Assembly: GCA_013002375.1 (NCBI GenBank)
Contig: JABDJW010000252.1
Coordinates: 1 to 32,164, forward strand
Length of the DNA: 32,164 nt
Source: Acidimicrobiales bacterium
GTDB lineage: Bacteria; Actinomycetota; Acidimicrobiia; Acidimicrobiales; SHLQ01
Direction: 5' to 3'
Shown: positions 17,275-26,112 of the stretch, piece after piece
How the letters are laid out: each line of letters opens with the position of its first letter
Numbering within the stretch: the stretch's first letter is position 1
Notes under the pieces: generated by a model
What the model was told of the DNA's origin: nothing
The model's database searches: none
Seen by the model: only the letters and a program-made list of their open reading frames with translations
Translations under genes and position numbers: made by a program

Positions 17275-18459
17275 ATGGTCACGACCCGCGCCCTGCTCGG
17301 CCTCGGTTCGAACCTGGGTGACCGTTGGAAGCTGTTACGCGACGCGGTTGGATCGATTCCCGATGTCGTCGCGGTGTCATCGGTGTACGAGAGCGACCCG
17401 GTCGGTGGGCCCGAGCAGGGGCAGTTCCTGAATCTGGTCGTACGGCTCGAGACCGAGCGGTCGGCCCGGGAGCTACTCGAGGTGTGTCAGCGTTGCGAAG
17501 AAGCCGCGGAGCGGGTGCGGGTCGAGCGCTGGGGGCCGCGCACGCTCGACGTCGACGTGCTGTGGGTCGATGGCGAGACGGTGGACGAGCCGGATCTGAT
17601 CGTGCCGCATCCCAGGACCTTCGAACGGGCCTTCGTGGTATTGCCGCTTCGCGACGTCGCACCCGATGTCGCGCCCGACGACTGGGAACACCCCAGCGAC
17701 CAACAACTCCGGCGGGTCGGAACGCTCTTCGCCGGCCCCGACGAGGGCCGGTCGGTCGCCATCGTCGGCCCCGGCCGCGCCGGTCAGGCCATGGGCCAGG
17801 CCATCGAGCAGATCGGGTGGGCGTCGGTGCGTTACTTCGGCCGCAATGACGATCTCGACGGCATCCGATCCGACGAGCTCGTGATCATCGCCACGCCCGA
17901 TGCCGCGGTGGCCGACGTGGCCACCGCGATCCCGGAGGTCGAGGATCGTCCGGTTCTGCACGTGGCCGGTTCCCTCGGGGTCGACGTGCTCGCCGGTCAT
18001 CGCCGCGCCGCCGCTCTCCACCCGGTGCTGGCGATGCCCACGCCCGCCATCGGTGCGCACCGGCTGCTCGATGACGCCTGGTTCGCGATCTGCGGCGATC
18101 GAGCGGCCGACGAACTCGCGGTCGCCATGGGGGGACGATCGTTCTGGGTCGAGGACCACGATCGCGCCGCGTACCACGCCGCCGCAGTGGTGGCGTCGAA
18201 CCACGTCACTGCGCTGCTCGGCCAGGTGTGGCGCATCACCGGGTCGATCGTCGTGCCGCGCGAGCCCTTCTTCCGCCTGGCCCGGAGTGCAATCGACAAC
18301 GTCGCGACGCTGGGGCCACAGAAGGCCCTGACCGGCCCGGTGGCACGGGGCGATCACGAGACCATCGAACGCCACCGGGCCGCGCTCGACCCGAGTGAGG
18401 TCGAGCTGTACGACGCGCTCGTGGCCGCCGCGCTTCGGGTCAAGGACAACCGGCCATGA
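17275..18459 (+). CDS. folK: Fusion protein: FolK (HPPK) N-terminal domain + Rossmann/DUF2520-like C-terminal domain
   Basis: 'ALLGLGSNLGDRW' and 'ERWGPRTLDVDVLWVDGETVDEPDLIVPHPRTFERAFVVLPL' (HPPK); 'RSVAIVGPGRAGQAMGQAIEQIGW...VIIATPDAAVADVA...AALHPVLAMP...AAYHAAAVVASNHVTALL' (Rossmann + DUF2520). Confidence 0.88.
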   Translation: MVTTRALLGLGSNLGDRWKLLRDAVGSIPDVVAVSSVYESDPVGGPEQGQFLNLVVRLETERSARELLEVCQRCEEAAERVRVERWGPRTLDVDVLWVDGETVDEPDLIVPHPRTFERAFVVLPLRDVAPDVAPDDWEHPSDQQLRRVGTLFAGPDEGRSVAIVGPGRAGQAMGQAIEQIGWASVRYFGRNDDLDGIRSDELVIIATPDAAVADVATAIPEVEDRPVLHVAGSLGVDVLAGHRRAAALHPVLAMPTPAIGAHRLLDDAWFAICGDRAADELAVAMGGRSFWVEDHDRAAYHAAAVVASNHVTALLGQVWRITGSIVVPREPFFRLARSAIDNVATLGPQKALTGPVARGDHETIERHRAALDPSEVELYDALVAAALRVKDNRP

Positions 18460-19319
18460 CCGCCGAGACCACCATCGTCACCAGTATCGCCGAGCTTCGC
18501 GCCACCCTCGATGCCGAGCGGGCCGCCGGTCGTTCGGTGGGCTTCGTGCCGACGATGGGGTACCTCCACGACGGCCACGGATCCCTCATCGAGGCCGCCG
18601 CGGCGGCCAACGACGTCACCTTCGTCTCGATCTTCGTCAATCCGTTGCAGTTTGCGCCCGGCGAAGACCTCGAGGCGTATCCCCGTGATCTCGAGGCCGA
18701 CGCGGCGTTGTCCGTCGCGGCGGGCGCCGCGCTGATTTTCGCCCCGTCGGTGGAGGAGATGTACCCGGAACCGATTCTGACCAGCGTGCATGTGAACACG
18801 GTGTCCGATCCGCTCGAGGGACGGCACCGGCCCACGCACTTCGACGGCGTGTCGACGGTGGTGAGCAAACTCTTCGCCATCGCCGGACCGTGCCGCGCCT
18901 ATTTCGGCGAGAAGGACTGGCAACAACTGGCGATCGTGCGGCGCATGGCCTCGGATCTCTCGTTCCCGGTGGAGGTCGTGGGTTGTCCGATCGTCCGCGA
19001 GCCCGACGGTCTGGCGATGTCGAGCCGGAACGTCTACCTGACCTCGGAGGAGCGCACCCAGGCCCTCGTGTTGAACCAGGCGCTGCGGCACGGCATCGAG
19101 CTGATCGAAGCCGGCGAGCGTGATCCCGACATCGTCGAGCGGGTGGTCAGCGCCATGATCGAGACGCAGCCGGCGGCCGAGATCGACTATGTCGGTGTGG
19201 TCGATGCAATGACGTTGCTCGAGCCGGCCCCGCTGGCCGGCGAAGTCCGGCTGTTGACGGCAACCCGGTTCGGCAAGGCCCGCTTGCTCGACAACATGGG
19301 CGTGGTGGTACCGGACTGA
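18456..19319 (+). CDS. panC: Pantothenate synthetase (pantoate-beta-alanine ligase)
   Basis: ATGA overlap with folK::DUF2520; 'VGFVPTMGYLHDGHGSLIEAA', 'SIFVNPLQFAPGEDLEAYPRDLEAD', 'FGEKDWQQLAIVRRM', 'MSSRNVYL'. Confidence 0.97.
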   Translation: MTAETTIVTSIAELRATLDAERAAGRSVGFVPTMGYLHDGHGSLIEAAAAANDVTFVSIFVNPLQFAPGEDLEAYPRDLEADAALSVAAGAALIFAPSVEEMYPEPILTSVHVNTVSDPLEGRHRPTHFDGVSTVVSKLFAIAGPCRAYFGEKDWQQLAIVRRMASDLSFPVEVVGCPIVREPDGLAMSSRNVYLTSEERTQALVLNQALRHGIELIEAGERDPDIVERVVSAMIETQPAAEIDYVGVVDAMTLLEPAPLAGEVRLLTATRFGKARLLDNMGVVVPD

Positions 19320-19374
19320 CCGCTTGGGGGCGTTCCCAGGCGGCAAGCTCCTCGGCTCGCCGTACGATCGTGGC

Positions 19375-20196
19375 ATGAACATGCCAGCAGCCAATTGGTA
19401 TCCCGACCCCTCCGGGAAGCACGAGCACCGGTACTGGGACGGTGCCGGGTGGACCGAGCACGTCAGCGACCACGGTCGGCAGTCGATCGATCCGATCGGC
19501 TCGGCCAAACCGGTGCCGACCACCAACGACGATTCCGATCGGATTCGGCGCCAGGTGCAAGAGCGAGCTCGGGTGGACGTTGCGGAGGCCGGCGGGGGCA
19601 CGCTGTTCACCGAGCCGGTTCTGGTGGTCAATCAAAAGGCCAAGCTGATCGAAATTCACAACGAGTACGCGGTGTTCGATCAGCACGGCAGCCAGGTCGC
19701 CGCCGTTCGGCAGGTGGGGCAGAGCGCGGCCAAGAAGGTGCTGCGGGTGCTCACCAGCCTCGATCAGTTCATGACGCACAGCCTGCAGATCGTCGACATG
19801 GGCGGGAACGTGCTGCTGACGGTCACCCGGCCGGCCAAGTTCTTCAAGTCGACGGTCGAGGTCGGCGGGCCGCACGGTGAGACGATCGGTCGAGTGGTGC
19901 AACAGAACATGTTCGGCAAGATCCGATTCGCCTTTGAGGTCGACGGCGAAACGATCGGCTCGATGCATGCGGAGAACTGGCGGGCTTGGAACTTCAGCCT
20001 GCAGGACCGCTCGGGCACCGAGGTTGCTCGCATCACCAAGACGTGGGAGGGGTTGGCCAAGACGTTGTTCACGACCGCCGACAACTACGTGCTGCAGATC
20101 GACCAGCCCGTCGCAGGCCCGCTCCGAACGTTGGTGGTGGCGTCAGCCTTGGTGGTCGATACCGCGTTGAAGCAGGACCAGCGGGGATTCGGCTAG
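19375..20196 (+). CDS. DUF2510 + LURP-one/phospholipid-scramblase-related domain protein
   Basis: N-terminal 'NWYPDPSGKHEHRYWDGAGWTEHV' (DUF2510); C-terminal beta-rich 'YAVFDQHGSQVAAVRQ...FFKSTVEV...WNFSLQDRSGTEVARITKTWEGLAKTLFTTADNYVLQI' LURP-one-like. Confidence 0.8.
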   Translation: MNMPAANWYPDPSGKHEHRYWDGAGWTEHVSDHGRQSIDPIGSAKPVPTTNDDSDRIRRQVQERARVDVAEAGGGTLFTEPVLVVNQKAKLIEIHNEYAVFDQHGSQVAAVRQVGQSAAKKVLRVLTSLDQFMTHSLQIVDMGGNVLLTVTRPAKFFKSTVEVGGPHGETIGRVVQQNMFGKIRFAFEVDGETIGSMHAENWRAWNFSLQDRSGTEVARITKTWEGLAKTLFTTADNYVLQIDQPVAGPLRTLVVASALVVDTALKQDQRGFG

Positions 20197-20223
20197 GCGT
20201 TGTTCCCTGGGTTGGGACTGGCG

Positions 20224-20862
20224 CTAGGGCTTGATGAGGGCGGCCCGCATCACGACCGGATCCTCGCCCTGGAATTCGGCCAGGCCGTTGCCCTCGTGGA
20301 AGAAACGGAGCAGATAGCCGCGATCGATCTCTTGGTGGATGAACGCCTGGGCGTCGATGTGCCGGCGGAAGTGGTCGGTGACGAACGCATGTCGGCCGAC
20401 CTCCTGGCCCTTGCCGTACAAGGGATCGAGGATGGTGCGAGCCTCGATCAGGAACTGACCCCCCGAGGGCAGCATGTTCCAGACCGATTGGACCAGCCGC
20501 TCTTCGGCTTCGTCGTCGATCGAGTGCAACGTGAATCGTGAGTAGACGGTGTCGATCCCAGGGAAGTCGGCCGGGTCCAGCCGGGTGAAGTCGCCAACCT
20601 CGAATCGGACGCGCTCGGGGTTGCGGGCCCCCTCGACGCGCTCGCGGCACAACTCGATGGCCTGGCTCGACTGATCGACACCGACGAGTTGGTGCCCGTG
20701 CTCGAAGAAGAACGCGGCATCGCGGCCATTGCCCGGCCCGAGCTCGAGGATGGACGAGGCATCGTGCAGGAGGTGCTCGCGGGCGAACACCGCGAATGGG
20801 CTCGGATACGAGACGGCGGCTCGATGCTCGTAGAACTCGTTCCAGAAACCGGTGTCAGCCAT
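20224..20862 (-). CDS. Class I SAM-dependent methyltransferase
   Basis: 'SSILELGPGNGRDAAFFFEHGHQLVGVDQSSQAIELC', 'DTVYSRFTLHSIDDEAEERLV'; start likely MADTGFWNEFYEHRA (20862), alternative M at 20874. Confidence 0.85.
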   Translation of the reverse strand: MADTGFWNEFYEHRAAVSYPSPFAVFAREHLLHDASSILELGPGNGRDAAFFFEHGHQLVGVDQSSQAIELCRERVEGARNPERVRFEVGDFTRLDPADFPGIDTVYSRFTLHSIDDEAEERLVQSVWNMLPSGGQFLIEARTILDPLYGKGQEVGRHAFVTDHFRRHIDAQAFIHQEIDRGYLLRFFHEGNGLAEFQGEDPVVMRAALIKP

Positions 20863-20931
20863 GGCGGGTCGCATTCTGTCGATGTCCGAACCATGCTACC
20901 GGTCACCGACCCCGCGTCCTGTCATCGTCAG

Positions 20932-20981
20932 TACCCTCGGGTCGCGCCGGTCGCAATACCCTCGGGCCGCGCCGGTCGCAA
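20932..20981. repeat. 25-bp tandem duplication upstream of nadC
   Basis: TACCCTCGGGTCGCGCCGGTCGCAA / TACCCTCGGGCCGCGCCGGTCGCAA (24/25 identical), followed by TAC. Confidence 0.9.
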
Positions 20982-20994
20982 TACACTGCCCCTC

Positions 20995-21864
20995 GTGAGT
21001 CGATTGTTGCATCCACCCCGACTCGACGTGCGGGCAGCCGTCGAACGGGCCTTGGCGGAAGACCTCTATCCGTTCGGTGATCTCTCGGCCACGTTGTTGC
21101 CCGAGGGCGCCGCAGCCATCGCCAAGTTCCGGGTGCGGGAGGCCGGCGTGTTGGCCGGCACCGCCTGTGCTGACGAGACGTTTGCCCAGGTCGACCCGGC
21201 GTTGCCCATCACCTGGCTCTCCCAAGAGGGTGATCGAGTCCAGCCCGACCAGGTCATCGCGACCGTCGAAGGCTCGCTCGAATCGATACTGATCGCCGAG
21301 CGCACCGCGCTCAACTTCATGGGCCACCTGTCGGGCATCGCCAGCCGGGTGGCGCAATTCGTCGACGCCGCCGCCGGCGGGTGCCGGGTCTGGGACACCC
21401 GCAAGACCACTCCAGGGCTTCGATCGCTGGAAAAGGCAGCGGTACGAGCGGGCGGTGCATGGAATCATCGCGGCAACCTGTCCGACTGGATCATGTTGAA
21501 GGACAACCACTTGATGGGCGTGTCGATCACCGACGGCGTGGCCATGGCGCGCGATCGCTGGCCGGGCCGCACCGTGCACATCGAGTGCGACCGCGAGGCG
21601 CAGGTTCGTGAGGCCCTGAACGCCAAGGCCGATGCACTCTTGCTCGACAACATGAGCCCGGCCGAAGCCAAAGCCTGTGTCGACCTCGTCGACGAGCACG
21701 AGGCGGCCACCGGCCACCGGCCGCTGGTGGAGGCATCGGGTGGCATCACGCTCGACACCATCGCCGGCTACGCCAAGACCGGTGTCGATCTGGTTTCCAG
21801 CAGCTCGTTCATCATGTCCGCCGCGGTGCTCGACATCGGGCTCGACATCGACCCGGTCACGTAG
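20995..21864 (+). CDS. nadC: Nicotinate-nucleotide pyrophosphorylase (carboxylating)
   Basis: GTG start 20995; 'ALAEDLYPFGDLSATLLP', 'AERTALNFMGHLSGIASRVAQFV', 'WDTRKTTPGLRSLEKAAVRAGGAWNHRGNLSDWIMLKDNH', 'VEASGGITLDTIAGYAKTGVDLVSSS'. Confidence 0.95.
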   Translation: MSRLLHPPRLDVRAAVERALAEDLYPFGDLSATLLPEGAAAIAKFRVREAGVLAGTACADETFAQVDPALPITWLSQEGDRVQPDQVIATVEGSLESILIAERTALNFMGHLSGIASRVAQFVDAAAGGCRVWDTRKTTPGLRSLEKAAVRAGGAWNHRGNLSDWIMLKDNHLMGVSITDGVAMARDRWPGRTVHIECDREAQVREALNAKADALLLDNMSPAEAKACVDLVDEHEAATGHRPLVEASGGITLDTIAGYAKTGVDLVSSSSFIMSAAVLDIGLDIDPVT

Positions 21865-22656
21865 ATGCTGTTCGCGATCGATGTCGGCAACACCAATACC
21901 GTGTTCGGGCTGTACGACGCCAACAGCGATGTCGGCGACGGGGCCGAGCGGGGTCTTGTCGATCATTGGCGGATCGCGACCGATTCGAATCGGATGGCCG
22001 ACGAACACGCCGTCCTGGTCCGCAATTTCCTGACATCGGCCGGCTACGACCTCGAAGGCGAGATCGACGGCATCGCCATCTGCTCGGGTGTACCGCGCGT
22101 CACCGTTGCCCTTCGTGACATGATCGCCCGGACATTTCGGGTCGAACCGATCGTCGTCGGTCCCGGGGTCAAGACCGGCATGCCGATCCAATACGAGAAC
22201 CCGCGCGAGGTTGGGGCCGATCGCATTGCCAACAGCGTGGCCGCGTTCGATCTCTTCGGTGGCCCGACCGTGGTGGTCGACTTCGGCACCGGTAACAACT
22301 TCGACGTCATCAGCGCCGATGGCGAGTTCCTCGGTGGTGCGATCGCTCCCGGTATCGAGATCAGCCTCGATGCCCTGTTCGGCCGAGCGGCGGCCTTGGG
22401 CGCGGTCGAAATGACCGAACCCCGTAGTGTCATCGGCAAGAACACGGTCGAGGCGCTGCAGTCCGGCGCCGTCTACGGCTTTGCGGCGCAGGTCGACGGT
22501 ATGCTCGGTCGCTTCCGGGATGAACTGGGCGAAGTCACCGTCGTCGCGACCGGTGGCCTCGCAGACCTCATCGCGCCGGTGAGCAAATCGATCGAATACG
22601 TTGAGCCGTTCCTGACCCTGCATGGCTTGCGCTTGGTGCACGCCAAGAACACGTAG
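21865..22656 (+). CDS. coaX: Type III pantothenate kinase
   Basis: '[18 protein letters not shown]', '[56 protein letters not shown]', '[13 protein letters not shown]'. Confidence 0.96.
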   Translation: MLFAIDVGNTNTVFGLYDANSDVGDGAERGLVDHWRIATDSNRMADEHAVLVRNFLTSAGYDLEGEIDGIAICSGVPRVTVALRDMIARTFRVEPIVVGPGVKTGMPIQYENPREVGADRIANSVAAFDLFGGPTVVVDFGTGNNFDVISADGEFLGGAIAPGIEISLDALFGRAAALGAVEMTEPRSVIGKNTVEALQSGAVYGFAAQVDGMLGRFRDELGEVTVVATGGLADLIAPVSKSIEYVEPFLTLHGLRLVHAKNT

Positions 22657-22688
22657 CCCTGACCCCTCGGCCTAGCGAGTACCTGACT

Positions 22689-24095
22689 GTGACCGACCTG
22701 CCCTATCGATATGAAGTCACCGCCACGGCGGCCGCGCTCAACGAGAGCCACGCCGAGCTGGGCGATGGCGACGAGACCGGCCTTTTCGTCACCGTCGCCG
22801 GCCGGCTCATGCTTCGGCGCGGCCAGGGAAAGCTGGTGTTCGGCGACCTGCAGGATCGCACCGGCCGCATCCAGCTTTTTGCGTCGGCCAAGGTGTGCCC
22901 CGACTTCCACGAATTCGCCGCGCTGAACCTCGGCGACTGGCTCGGCGTGACCGGCGAGATCATCAAGACCAAGCGGGGCGAACTCTCCATCCGGGTCACC
23001 GCGTGGGATGTCCTGGCCCGGTGGGGTGGCACCTTCCCGGACAAGTGGCATGGCCTGACCGACACCGACGCTCGCTACCGGCAGCGATACATCGATCTGT
23101 GGGTCAACGATGGTTCTCGTCAGGCCTTCGTCGACCGAAGCCGCATGGTATCGGCCACTCGTCGCTGGCTCGAGGAGCGTGATTTCCTCGAGGTCGAGAC
23201 GCCGATCCTGCACCCGATTCCCGGTGGCGCCCTGGCTCGCCCGTTCGAGACGCATCACAATGCGCTCGACACCGAGATGTTCCTACGGATCGCGCCGGAG
23301 TTGTATCTGAAGCGCCTCACCGTCGGCGGCTTCGACAAGGTCTACGAGATCGGGCGGGTGTTCCGGAACGAGGGCATGTCGACTCGGCACAATCCGGAGT
23401 TCACCATGCTTGAGCTCTACTGGGCGTACGCCGACTACCACGACGGCATGGAGCTCACCGAGCAGCTGATCGCCCACCTGGCCGAGCAGATCACCGGCTC
23501 GACGACGATCACCTACGACGGCCGGGAGGTCGATCTCAGCACCCCGTGGGAACGACGAACCATGACCGATCTCATCAGCGAGCATGTCCAGCTCGACCTG
23601 TCGATCGAGATGGACCGAGACGAGTTGGCCAAGATCGCCGAGGACGTCGGCGTCCAGGTCAAGGGCTACTACGGCCCCGGCAAGCTGATTCTGGAGATCT
23701 ACGAGAAGACGGTCGAAGCCCACCTGTGGGGTCCGGTGTTCGTGACCGACTACCCCAAGGAGGTCTCGCCGCTGTCGCGTGTGCACCGGGACAAGCCGGG
23801 CTTCACCGAGCGATTCGAGGCCATCGTGGCCGGCCGTGAGCTCTGCAACGGCTTCAGCGAGCTCATCGATCCGGTTGAACAGCTCGCCCGGTTCGAAGCC
23901 CAGGCCGCCGACCGAGATGCCGGCGATGCTGAAGCGATGCCGATCGACCGCGACTACGTCCGGGCCCTCGAGCATGGCCTCCCGCCGACTTTTGGTCTGG
24001 GCATCGGCATCGACCGACTGGTCATGTTGCTGACCGACACCCAGACCATCCGCGACGTCGTGCTGTTTCCCACCCTCCGCCCCGAGCAGGAGTAG
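22689..24095 (+). CDS. lysS: Lysyl-tRNA synthetase (class II)
   Basis: GTG start; '[29 protein letters not shown]', '[27 protein letters not shown]', '[33 protein letters not shown]'. Confidence 0.96.
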   Translation: MTDLPYRYEVTATAAALNESHAELGDGDETGLFVTVAGRLMLRRGQGKLVFGDLQDRTGRIQLFASAKVCPDFHEFAALNLGDWLGVTGEIIKTKRGELSIRVTAWDVLARWGGTFPDKWHGLTDTDARYRQRYIDLWVNDGSRQAFVDRSRMVSATRRWLEERDFLEVETPILHPIPGGALARPFETHHNALDTEMFLRIAPELYLKRLTVGGFDKVYEIGRVFRNEGMSTRHNPEFTMLELYWAYADYHDGMELTEQLIAHLAEQITGSTTITYDGREVDLSTPWERRTMTDLISEHVQLDLSIEMDRDELAKIAEDVGVQVKGYYGPGKLILEIYEKTVEAHLWGPVFVTDYPKEVSPLSRVHRDKPGFTERFEAIVAGRELCNGFSELIDPVEQLARFEAQAADRDAGDAEAMPIDRDYVRALEHGLPPTFGLGIGIDRLVMLLTDTQTIRDVVLFPTLRPEQE

Positions 24096-24099
24096 CTCG

Positions 24100-26112
24100 T
24101 CAGCCGGCTTCGGAGGCCTGCCACGCGAACGTGACCGCGATCGGCGGGTGATCGCTGAGCGGCTGACCGGCCTCATCGACGAAGACGTCGGTTTCCGGCG
24201 ACCATGCGACCGGTGTCAGGGTGACGGCGTCACTGCTTCGGAACAGGAATCGATCGATCTCGTCGGCGTCGTCGCACCCCAGCGCGTCGCAGGCGCTGGT
24301 GAGGCCGGTCGCGGCGAACAACGTGTCGTACAAGGGGGCATCGAGTGGGTCCGACGGCCGCAGATTGAAATCGCCACCGACGATGACGGCTCGGCCGGAC
24401 GAGTTCGCGTTGATGTACGCGGCCAGTTCGGCCAGGTCCTGGGCCTTCAACGCTTCGTCGGCGGCATCACCTCCGGCTTCGACATGGAGGTTGTACACAT
24501 CGACTTCGGTTCCCCCGCCGAGGCCGAGCACACTCTTGCTGAAGCCCTTGAAGGCCAGGCAGTCGCTGGCCCCGTCCAGGACACCGTTGCACTCGGTCCA
24601 TGCCACCCGTTCGACCGGGTCGCTCCAGAACCTGGTGAACCGGTTGAGACCATCGGCCAGCTGCGCGGTCGGCCGGCTGGGATCGGTGCCCAGCGGCTGT
24701 TCGGCCGGCACCGACTGGAAGGAGTGGGTCGAGGCTGCGGCCAGAATCTCGTGGTACACCCGCAACGGGTCGAGACCGTTGGGTTCGGGGGTCTGCCAGG
24801 ATTCCTGGAGCAGGACCAGCTCGTAGTCATTCAGAAGCGGGCCGATGATCGGGGTGTTGGCCTCCGGGTCGCTGCCCGACAACGGCGCCGGCAAGCCGGC
24901 GACGTTGTAGGTGAGGGCGGTGAACTCGCCACCCGGCGGCGGCAGGAAGCCGTCGCATTCGCCGGCGGTGAGCAGCGAGACCAGCTGGACCGAGCCGGCC
25001 AGGAGGCTGTTGGCCGCCGCGGTGTCGAACGAACTCGGGCCGTTGTTCACGATCGCTTCGATCTGCGCGCCGACGGTCAGGAAGGTCTGTTGTTGAGCCG
25101 GAGTGAAGCGGTCGAGATCGGCCAGGCCCAGCTGCACGACGGTGTTGATCGCGACCGCGTCCTCGTAGACGGCGAGGGGCGCCGCCGTGAGCGAGGGGGT
25201 GACCGAGCCGTTGGTCAGCTGGAGGGCGAGATCCAGTGCGATGGCGGTCTGTTGCTGGAGCTTGGCGAAATCGACGATGCCGAGCTCGTCATCGGTGGTG
25301 TGGTAGCAGGGCCCGGTGCTGTCGGAGAAGAACACCGACGGAACGCCCGCGTTGATCAGGGTGGCGTAGTCGCTTCGGAACTGGCCGAAGATCGAGCTGA
25401 CCCGCTGGGTCTGCAGTGGCTCGGCACCGATCGCGGCGTCGACGGCCGCCTCGAAGGGCGGCCCACCGGTCTCGGCGGCGATCGCAAAGCTGGTCGTGCG
25501 CAGACTCGGCAGCAGGTTCGAGCCCAGGATGTCGAAGTTGATGTAGGCGACGGTGTCTTCGAGCGGTACGAGCGGGTCGGCGACGTACTGCTCGGAACCC
25601 ACCAACCCGTCCTCCTCGCTGTCCCAGAAGGCGAAGACCACCGATCGGCGCGGCGCGTTGTCCGGCTCGGCCAACGCCCGGGCGATCTCGAGAGCCGCGG
25701 CCACCCCCGCCGCGTTGTCGGTCGCTCCGTTGCAGATGACGTCGGTGGGATCGGCGGTGCTGCAGGATGCGAGGTGGTCGTAGTGCGCGCCGATCATCAC
25801 GTACTCGTCGGCGAGGTCGGTGCCGGGCATGATCGCGATGACGTTCGTGCCCGGCGCCCCGCCGCCGGTGTAGGTCTGGAGATAAGGCGTGGCCGAGCCG
25901 GTGTTGGCACCGACCGTGAAGTCATCGAGCACGCTGATCAGGTACTGCTGGGCGAGTTCCGAGCCGTCCGATCCGTTGTTGCGGCCGGCCAACGCGTCGC
26001 TGGAGAGATAGGCGACGTCGAACCAGGCGCACGACGACGCCAGCAACATCAGGGCCAGCAGGCCGGCGATCCGGCGCGGCGATACCGGCCCGTTGTTGTT
26101 CCTCTTGCTCAT
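24100..26112 (-). CDS. Secreted/lipoprotein-like fusion of M28 zinc peptidase (N) and endonuclease/exonuclease/phosphatase (C)
   Basis: Signal 'IAGLLALMLLASSCAWFD'; M28 'GAHYDHL', 'NGATDNAAGVAAALEIARAL', 'WDSEEDGLVGSEQYV', 'NFDILG', 'CYHTTDDELGIVDF'; EEP 'LTYNVAGLP', 'LLQESW', 'YNLHVEAGG', 'IVGGDFNLRPSDPL', 'DEIDRFLF', 'LSDHPPIAVTF'. Confidence 0.88.
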   Translation of the reverse strand: MSKRNNNGPVSPRRIAGLLALMLLASSCAWFDVAYLSSDALAGRNNGSDGSELAQQYLISVLDDFTVGANTGSATPYLQTYTGGGAPGTNVIAIMPGTDLADEYVMIGAHYDHLASCSTADPTDVICNGATDNAAGVAAALEIARALAEPDNAPRRSVVFAFWDSEEDGLVGSEQYVADPLVPLEDTVAYINFDILGSNLLPSLRTTSFAIAAETGGPPFEAAVDAAIGAEPLQTQRVSSIFGQFRSDYATLINAGVPSVFFSDSTGPCYHTTDDELGIVDFAKLQQQTAIALDLALQLTNGSVTPSLTAAPLAVYEDAVAINTVVQLGLADLDRFTPAQQQTFLTVGAQIEAIVNNGPSSFDTAAANSLLAGSVQLVSLLTAGECDGFLPPPGGEFTALTYNVAGLPAPLSGSDPEANTPIIGPLLNDYELVLLQESWQTPEPNGLDPLRVYHEILAAASTHSFQSVPAEQPLGTDPSRPTAQLADGLNRFTRFWSDPVERVAWTECNGVLDGASDCLAFKGFSKSVLGLGGGTEVDVYNLHVEAGGDAADEALKAQDLAELAAYINANSSGRAVIVGGDFNLRPSDPLDAPLYDTLFAATGLTSACDALGCDDADEIDRFLFRSSDAVTLTPVAWSPETDVFVDEAGQPLSDHPPIAVTFAWQASEAG

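Noticed and set aside
20896-22641. 581-aa minus-strand ORF
   Set aside because: Antisense to nadC and coaX, both of which have clear family motifs
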